From the NCBI GenBank assembly GCA_019454045.1, contig SKCR01049631.1, forward strand, positions 405,175-469,174: DNA of 64,000 bases, given 5' to 3'. Of this stretch, positions 56,761 through 64,000 are shown piece by piece. The notes beneath the pieces are model-generated. The model worked only from the letters and a program-made list of their open reading frames with translations. It had not been told where the DNA came from and searched no databases. Positions within the stretch are counted from its first letter, which is position 1; every line of letters starts with the position of its first letter. The stretch is from Zanthoxylum bungeanum. Taxonomy: Eukaryota > Streptophyta > Magnoliopsida > Sapindales > Rutaceae. The translations under genes were made by a program, and so were the position numbers.

Positions 56761-59700
56761 AGTGTTTAAAACATAATCATGGGTGAAAATGTATTTAAAA
56801 GACTTTAATTTTCATATTGGGAATAATAAATTTCAGGATAGTCCTGGAAACTAATAAGTTACTTTATTTGATAAAATAACAATTAGGCCTAAGCCCGGAG
56901 TTAAGCAAATAGTAGAGCATGATATTTAGAATATTCATGTCATGATAACTTTAATGCTTAATCCGTTATGCTTGCCAAATAGACTCCTTAATTTCTTAAT
57001 CAGAACTAATGATTAGATCCTTAAAGTATGATAATGAAATTGAAGGATCTTCATAGATCTATTTTAGATCTTTGAAGTACTAAATTGCAATAGTGAACTA
57101 TTGGAGAGTTAATGGTATCTCAAGGAGACATAGCCAAAGTTTGCAATAAGGCAAGAGCGCAAGGACGCATCTTATTTCGACCATTCCGAAGGCCAAGGCT
57201 GGCCAAAGGCTTCTGGGTACCGAAAAAGGGCAAAGGCAAAATCATTATAATCTTCTGGGAAGATAAAAAGGACATATCCCAAAATGTCTGCCTAAATTGT
57301 GGCAAACGGGGACACGAAAGCGTGACTGCCGTATGGATAAGGCAGACATGAAGGAATTGAAGAACGAGCAAGTCTTTGACTTCAAATATGTTTATCATAA
57401 ACATGTTCACTGCTAGTATTAAAATTTGATTTTAGATACTGGATGTGGTACATAAATATGTATTGTTGTGCAGAATCTGCTGATGAGCAGGATTCTGATT
57501 TCAGTTGAGATTAATTTGTGAATTGAAAACGGGACGAAAGTCGCTGTTTTAACCATAGATACCTAAGTTTAGGAACTACCCTTCGGGTATGTACTTAAAT
57601 TAGGAAACTGTTATAATGTAACTAGTTTGACTAGATACATTATCTCTATATCAGGGTTTAACCAGTTACAGGTATACCTTTATATTCTAGAACACTAAAG
57701 TGTTTTATTTTATAAAGATGATACTGAGATAAACACATTGGATGTAAATAACAGTATTTATATTTTGAATATAAATAAATATCAAACATATAATATGACA
57801 AACAAATAGCTCAAACTGATTTGATCAGAAGAAACTTAATTGTGGCATTATTGTCTGGGACACAATTAAACAAGACTCGTATATCCGCACTTTTGAAAAG
57901 TGGGTACTAAGACAAATTTCATTCTACTCAAATAAAGTCTACGAATCTAGTTTATTGGGCAAAGTGCCTAAAACACCTTTACTTGGTAAAAGTTCAAATG
58001 CCACCGATATGTTAACCATTGTTCATAGTGACGTAAGTGGGCCCATATCTAGCTAGGTTAGAGGTGGATATGAATATTTCGTGACCTTTACGGATGTGGC
58101 ATCGCGTTATGGTTATGTGTTTCTTTTGAAACACAAATCGGAAACTTTTAAAGTTTCGACACGAATTAGACAAACAGATCGGCTAAAGTATTAAATCGTC
58201 ACGGTAATACCGTAATAAAAATACTTAAGCAATAAGTTTCTCATATACTTGAAAGAGTATAGTATTCTTTCAATGAGGACTCCTCCCGGAACACGTCAAT
58301 TTGACGATGTGTCCGAACAGAGAAATCGAATTTTGTTGGACATGATAAGGTTAATCATGAGTCGCTCTGAGCTACCATTTCCTTCAACGGATACGCATAA
58401 ACAATGCAGAACTTATTTTGAATAAAGTTCCATAAAATCTATTTGACTGACTTCATATTAGATATGAACAGGAAAGAAACCGGGTTTCTCATTCCTAAAG
58501 ATTTGGGAATGCTAGGCATACATTTGGATGATACAAAACTAGAACCCAAATCGGATAAGTGCAAATTGTAGGTTATCCTAGGGAAACCAAAGTATAGTAC
58601 TTATACAACTCACTAGAGAACAATGTAATTGTTGCTCACCATGCGGTTTTCCTAAGAGGAATACCGATATGCAGTGGTAAGTGGGAGGAAAGTAAAACTC
58701 GATGAAAATCAGAGTAATACTATTCCAGGCACCGAGTCCTTAATGGAACACAAATAGTTCATCAGGGATGAAACTATACCAATAATCTTCGAATACACAA
58801 GAACCGCGTAAGTCGGAGAGAGTCAGAAAATAACCTGGGGTATGGGTTTCTGATCTCACCTCGTTAACATGTCAATCTTATTGAGGAATACGAACTGACT
58901 ACGTATGAGGAAGTGACACAAGGTATCGACTCCCTATTATGGCAAAGTGCCATGATGTCCAAAATGGATTCCATGTATACCAACCAAGTTTGGATACTAA
59001 TTGTTGTACCGCAAGGCATTGTGCCTATTGGTACTATATAAGTCTTCAAGGAAGACATACATGGAAGGCAACATACCAACGTACTAAGCTAGGTTGTAGC
59101 AAAAAGGTATTGTTATCAATATTGTGTCGATTACGACAAAACCTTTTACCTATTGCCACGTTAAATCCATTTGGATAATGGTTGCTGATGCTGCATGTTT
59201 CATTCATGAAATGTGGCAGCTAAATGCCAAAACCGCTTTCCTTAACCGAAACCTTTTGGAGGATGTTTACAACTTCCTGACGGTTTTGACATACCATAAC
59301 TAGCAAACAAGGTTTGCAGGTTATTTGATCCATGAATGGATTAAAGCAAGCATTGCGTTCTTAGAATTATCGTTTGATGTAATCATAATGGTGTATGATT
59401 TAATTCAAAACGGAGATGATTCTTGTGTATATAAGGAGGTTAATGGGAGCTCACTGATAGTGAATGTCCTAAATAATGATGACATATCATTTCTTGGAAA
59501 TGATATTTCCCATAAATATAATCAGTGAAAGCTTGGCTTTCGAGAAAAATTCTCCGTAGAATTCTTGGGAGAAACAACCTTTATTCTAGGAATAAAGATC
59601 TACTAGGATAGATTTAAAGTTGTTGACACTCTCCGAAAACTCGTACATTGAAAAATGTACGCGACCTGGTGTCTCATACGCTTTGAGCATATGGAGTCAC

Positions 59701-60260
59701 AATCAGGCCAATCCATGTGATAGTCATTTGATTGATGTGAATAACATCCGTTAGTATCTTAGACGAACTAAGGATGCTGTCTTAGACTATGGAGAATGAG
59801 AACTTGAAGTGACTAGGATCACTGTTGTAAGTTTCCAAACCGATAAAAACAACTATAAGTCGCAACACGGTACTATAAAGTTTGAATAACGGAACAGTGA
59901 GCTGGAATTCTTCCATGCAAGATACTGTTACCGCATAAACAACAAAAGTGGATTATTCCTGCAGCTGAGGTAGCAATAGAAGCCATTTGGTTCAATAACA
60001 AATCTAATTAGATTACATATAATTCTGTTAGCAGCTGAGCTAGGCTACAACACATGCTAAAGAATTAATGGTCTCATCAACGATCCAGATATATACTTCG
60101 ACTATTCATCTGATTCGTTCGGATCATACATCGTGGCGATGTGATGATCGAATAAATCGCATCAGATGATAATCATGCAAATCCGCTGACGAAAGTCTTT
60201 TCTCAGTAATTTGAATGAACCGTACATAGTTCGGGTGTAGGACACTCGAGTGACTGGCTA
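56761..60260 (+). pseudogene. pol: element E: decayed gag-pol
   Basis: Gag similarity starts near 56776 (GGTGAAAATGTATTTAA matches GGTGATAATGTGTTCAA of A). The ORF 57112-57351 still shows CLNCGKRGH, the first half of the zinc knuckle, then a 1-nt deletion puts the KRDC part out of frame. Protease, integrase (57840-58480), RT (58860-59590) and RNase H (59700-60200) follow with many stops. E keeps the knuckle DNA that C and D have lost, so it branched off before that deletion, but shares their other scars. No product possible. Confidence 0.85.
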
Positions 60261-60263
60261 TTG

Positions 60264-60277
60264 GCCAAGTGGGAGAT
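60264..60277 (+). other. polypurine tract of E
   Basis: GCCAAGTGGGAGAT before the 3' LTR, identical to A and D. Confidence 0.8.
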
Positions 60278-61159
60278 TGTTGGACAGTTATGACCCATAG
60301 CGTCACTATTTGTACAGATCATGGTGTTGTGTTACAAATTAACTATGTGACAAGGAAATTGCTCTTTATCATTTCTGATTAGATCACCAATATGTATAAA
60401 TAATGAAGGTCCATATGATTAGATCCTGGATTGAGATGATATGAGACAGTATCAATCCATAAAGGTTTAATCATTAAATATCCCTAGTCAGAGTATTATC
60501 GGATGGACATCGATAATGCGTAAAAGACTAGTATTACAGTTGTGCGCATTGTGAGGGCATAACGGCATAGTTCTCATATATTTGGGTATATGATACTCAT
60601 GCAAGTGTAGTAGGAGTTGTGTTTTACCGATGGTACACGGAAACAGCTTCGCTCTGGATAGACCCCTCGGAATTCCATTGGTAGTATGACTATGTGTCTA
60701 TGGAAGTCCGAAATCAGGGTAGGTGTATTTGGTCTTAACCTGAGACTTGACACCGCTAATACTTGCGACAATCAATATACTTTGGTTTGGTCGTCCAGGG
60801 CTTTAACCGGTTCTGTGTACGCCTCTTTTGGGTATATTGAGAATCGTATTGTATTGGGTGTGATGTCGAGATGGAAGTATCACTCCAGTCATAGTGGAGA
60901 TGATGATCATGCAGGATACAGATTGGTTCTTTATGTACTGCAGTCATCGAGATAATATGACTAGTCATGATTATCCGATTATAGAGACTAGTTACCAATA
61001 TCTGATATGTGCTTTTGTACGGGGCAGACACAATTCCAGCCCCATGCCTTGCACGTGACATCGATGTGGATCGAAATACGCAATACTATGTATACTACGC
61101 CTGATATAGATCACATATCATGTAAGGATATTTCTGGAGAATTGGGTAGGCATGGCGGC
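60278..61159 (+). mobile_element. 3' LTR of element E, interrupted by G
   Basis: The first 882 bp of the LTR. It stops in GGGTAGGCATGGCGGC, where intact copies continue CTTTGCTAGAAGCC. Element G starts at 61160. Confidence 0.85.
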
Positions 61160-64000
61160 TGTTAGACTTATGTCCCATAGCGTCACTGTTTGTAAATGAT
61201 ATTGTAGTATTGTACAAAATTAACTATGTGTAATGAATTTGCCTTTTGCCGTTTTGTAATATTATTTACTTTGATATATAAATGGCGAAAGTCCATATGA
61301 TTAATACCGGATTGAGATGATATGAGACAGTATCAATCCATAAAGGTTTAATCATTAAATATCCCTAGTCGGAGTATTATCGAGATCAGACATCGATAAT
61401 GCGGAATAGACTAGTATTGCGCTTGTGCACGTTGTGAGGGCACAACGGCATAGTTCTCAATATTTAAGTATTGGATACTTATGCAAGTGCGATAGGAGGT
61501 TGTGTTTTACCGATGGTACGGAAAACAGCTTCGCTCTGGATAGACCCGCGGAATCCCATTGGTAGTATGTCTGCGTGTCTATGGGAGGCCGCATCAGGGT
61601 AGGTGTATATGGTCTTAACCTGAGACTTACATCGCTAGTACTTGCGACAATCGGTAAACTTTGGTTTTGGTGGTTGGGGACCTTAACCGGTTCTGTGTAC
61701 ACCTCTTTGGTTTTATCGAGAATCGTAGTGTACTGGATGTGATGTCGAGATGGAAGTATCACTTCAGACATATGGAGGTGATGATCACGCAGGACACAGA
61801 ACTAGTACTCTATAAAAGGTTGCAACCATCGGGACAATATGACCAGGTCAGGATTGTCCGATTTAAAGAGACTAGTTGCTTGATGTCCGATATATGTTTC
61901 GTACGGGGCAGACACATTTCCAGCCCCAGGCCTAACATGTGATCATCCGATACTGGTTCGATATACGCAATACTATGGTATACTACGCTTGATATAGATC
62001 TTATATTCCTATAAGAATATTTCTGGAGAATGGGTAGGCATGGCGCTTTGCTAGAAGCCAACCTTGTCTTGTGAATCGGTAAAAACGTAGTACGAGGTAC
62101 GTACGTGTTCGGATAATCCGACGACCGTATTTACTGCAACATATCCGGAGATCTCTTGGGTCGATTCCCGAAGATTCACAATGACGTATGATTCAAACTC
62201 GATTAATCTTGGATTAATTACGAGGAGACTTATCTTGGATAAAGTACTATACATAGAGAGAGAACGATTAATTTGGAATTAATCGTAAAATTATTATATT
62301 CGATATAATAATCGAAATTCGATTTCGACGCGAAATTAAAATTAGATTTTAATTCGGGCAAACGAGTAATTTAGAATTAATTCATTAGCGACGTAAATAA
62401 TAATTTCACTAGGCGCATTATTTATTTAAATTCGATTTAATTAACGTCGCGACGTAAGTTCGGTATTTCGGAAATATCGAACCCGAACGCGTGAGTGCAC
62501 GTGGGCCCACTTTCATTTGGAAACGTGTGGGGCCCACATGACACATGTCATATTATGCATTATTTAACTTAATGCATTGCATGGAGATAGTGTACAATGC
62601 ACTCAATGGTTTTGCATGGAAATTGAGTGTTTGACACTCTAAGCCATTGCATGATTTGTGTCATAAGTTTATTATTAATTTAATAAATATTATGGCATAA
62701 ATATAAATTGATTTTTTGTAACAAAAATCATTTTAACCTCTCTCTCTCTCACATTGCCGAAACTACATGCAGTTTTGGGCTCTCCATTTCTTCATTTTTG
62801 TGGCAAGATTTGAAGAAGTTGTGCATTCAAAATCACAACAAAGGCTAGCACCTTCAAGGGATCATACATAGGTGATATGGGAAACTAATCCTTGAGCTTG
62901 GGAGGATCAACAAAGCTTGGAGCTGCACTTTCCACCTTGGCCGAATTCATCACTGCACAAAGGAGAAGTTTTCATTCATCAACGCATCCGCATTCCGATT
63001 TTTGTGAGTATGATTCCGCCATACTTCAATATTGTTCATTCATTTATATATATTTTGTTTTCTCTTGTTGATCTTGGGGCTTGGTAATAGAAACCAACAA
63101 TGGTATCATTGAGCTTAAAGAGCATGCAAATATATTAGGATGTTATTTGGGGAAAATTGTATGAAGCATGATTTGATGAGTTTGCTTGATTAAATATGCT
63201 TAGATGTATGTTATTTAGATTATACATCATCAATTTCAAGGAAAATAAATTGGATTAATTTTTCCAACCCAAATGAGGCTTGGCCGAATACATGCAAGCA
63301 TATGGACTAGATGATTTTTTAATTTTAAGACATTAGATGACTTGAAACAATATGGAATGATGATTTGTAACTCGATTGGATTGAAAACGAAATCGGAACC
63401 ATTTTAATCACCTTGGCCGAATGCTTGATGGAGGATTAGGGACTTGATTTTTTGATTAAATAATGTTGGACATATATTTAAGATAAAAATATGATTAATG
63501 GATTAATTTGATATTTTGGGAATATTGATTTAAAGAATTAATCATGATATACACTTAATTAATTAAGTTATAAAATTTGGAATTTTAAAATTTGGTTAGT
63601 TGGGCTTAATTTTGAATTGGGCCTAAAACTATTATATTTGGACAAAATGGGCTTGGTTGGGCCAAGTAGATTTGGACCATTTGGATTGGATCCAAAATGG
63701 GCCTAAATCACACCATTTAAGTCCAAATATAATAATGGGCTTTTATGTTTAATTGGGCCTTATGGGCTTGATATTGATTTTATGGCATATGAGGGTGATT
63801 CCTTTGGGCTTGGTAATTGGGTTTGACACATACATTGACCAAAACCCAAGCCTAAAGAAATCAATTGAAAGCCCATCGGACTTTAATTAAACGGACATTA
63901 GATGTTAGTTGGGCTTTGAGACCCGATTGTATTAGATTTGAATCTAAGTTATAAAAGCACAATAAAAGTGTAAATATTTAATTTAGAATTAAATAATAGG
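61160..64000 (+). mobile_element. element G: 5' LTR and leader of an A-family copy, running off the window
   Basis: 5' LTR 61160-63099 (1940 bp), ending ...GAAACCAACA. Primer site TGGTATCATTGAGC at 63101, then leader very close to 4511-5390 of A, including the TGGGCY block (about 63595-63915). A donor-like GTGAGT lies at 63004. This is the intact 5' end of the family to which A belongs, and shows what A has lost at its left end. The gag-pol of G should lie within the next 6 kb; whether it is intact cannot be seen. Confidence 0.88.
63004..63009 (+). promoter_or_regulatory. predicted U5 splice donor (element G)
   Basis: GTGAGT followed by ATGATTCCGCC, about 95 nt before the LTR end. The same place has GTGAGT in A (12476), GTAAGT in E (27864) and GTAAGT in both LTRs of D (41834 and 50104). 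Prediction only. Confidence 0.4.

Larger units (their letters stand above)
25960..61159 (+). mobile_element. element E: copia element split by the nested F-C-D block
   Basis: 5' LTR 25960-27946, primer site and first 200 bp of leader to 28146, then F (28147-54588), then leader and decayed gag-pol 54594-60277, then the first 882 bp of the 3' LTR (60278-61159) before G interrupts it. The 5' and 3' LTR starts share distinctive changes, such as GCGTAAAAGACTAG in place of GCGGAATAG, which supports the pairing. They differ noticeably (about 7-8% by eye), making E older than F, C and D. The left 5-mer ACATA should recur where H resumes, outside the window. Confidence 0.8.

Overview
The window is plant nuclear DNA made almost wholly of LTR retrotransposons. 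I found no convincing host gene, structural RNA gene or CRISPR array. Most of it belongs to one group of related Ty1/copia families. Their LTRs are about 2 kb and begin TGTTRGAYARTTATGACCC, they are primed by a Met-initiator-tRNA-like site (core TGGTATC), and they carry an unusually long leader (2 kb or more) between primer site and gag. The organism looks like an angiosperm with large, gene-poor heterochromatin; I cannot name the species.

Left part: 1-1500 is a decayed Ty3/gypsy RT-RNase H fragment (minus). About 1830-3987 is the LTR and RNase H tail of a second copia family (minus). 3988-4495 is an LTR-like block of another family. 4496-12559 is element A (plus), the best preserved copy: its gag-pol has all catalytic motifs but is broken by a 2-nt deletion, a 1-nt deletion and one compensated indel pair. 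Element B (13854-23542, minus) is a more decayed relative; its 5' LTR contains an inverted fragment of another LTR.

Right part: a nest read from the outside in. Element I (LTR about 13030-13853 plus 23543-23720, leader to 25114) is interrupted by H (from 25115). H is interrupted by E (25960-61159, continuing outside the window), E by F (28147-54588), F by C (30502-51046), and C by D (39851-50185). G (from 61160) interrupts the 3' LTR of E. B sits in the 5' LTR of I. Five-base target duplications confirm D (ACAGG), C (ACAGT) and F (CTACT); B has a one-mismatch pair.

How the elements relate: A and B encode gag, protease, integrase, RT and RNase H, and A or its close relatives are the plausible source of enzymes. 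C, D, E and F have ruined coding regions that share the same scars, yet C and D have LTR pairs that are still about 98% alike by eye. They therefore look like a non-autonomous lineage copied in trans. What stays conserved in them is cis-acting: LTRs, primer site, polypurine tract, a TGGGCY-rich block, a repeated TTGGCCAAAGTCAAG motif in the leader, and a splice-donor/acceptor-like pair. Three independent insertions (D, E, G) struck the same 40-bp part of the shared LTR.
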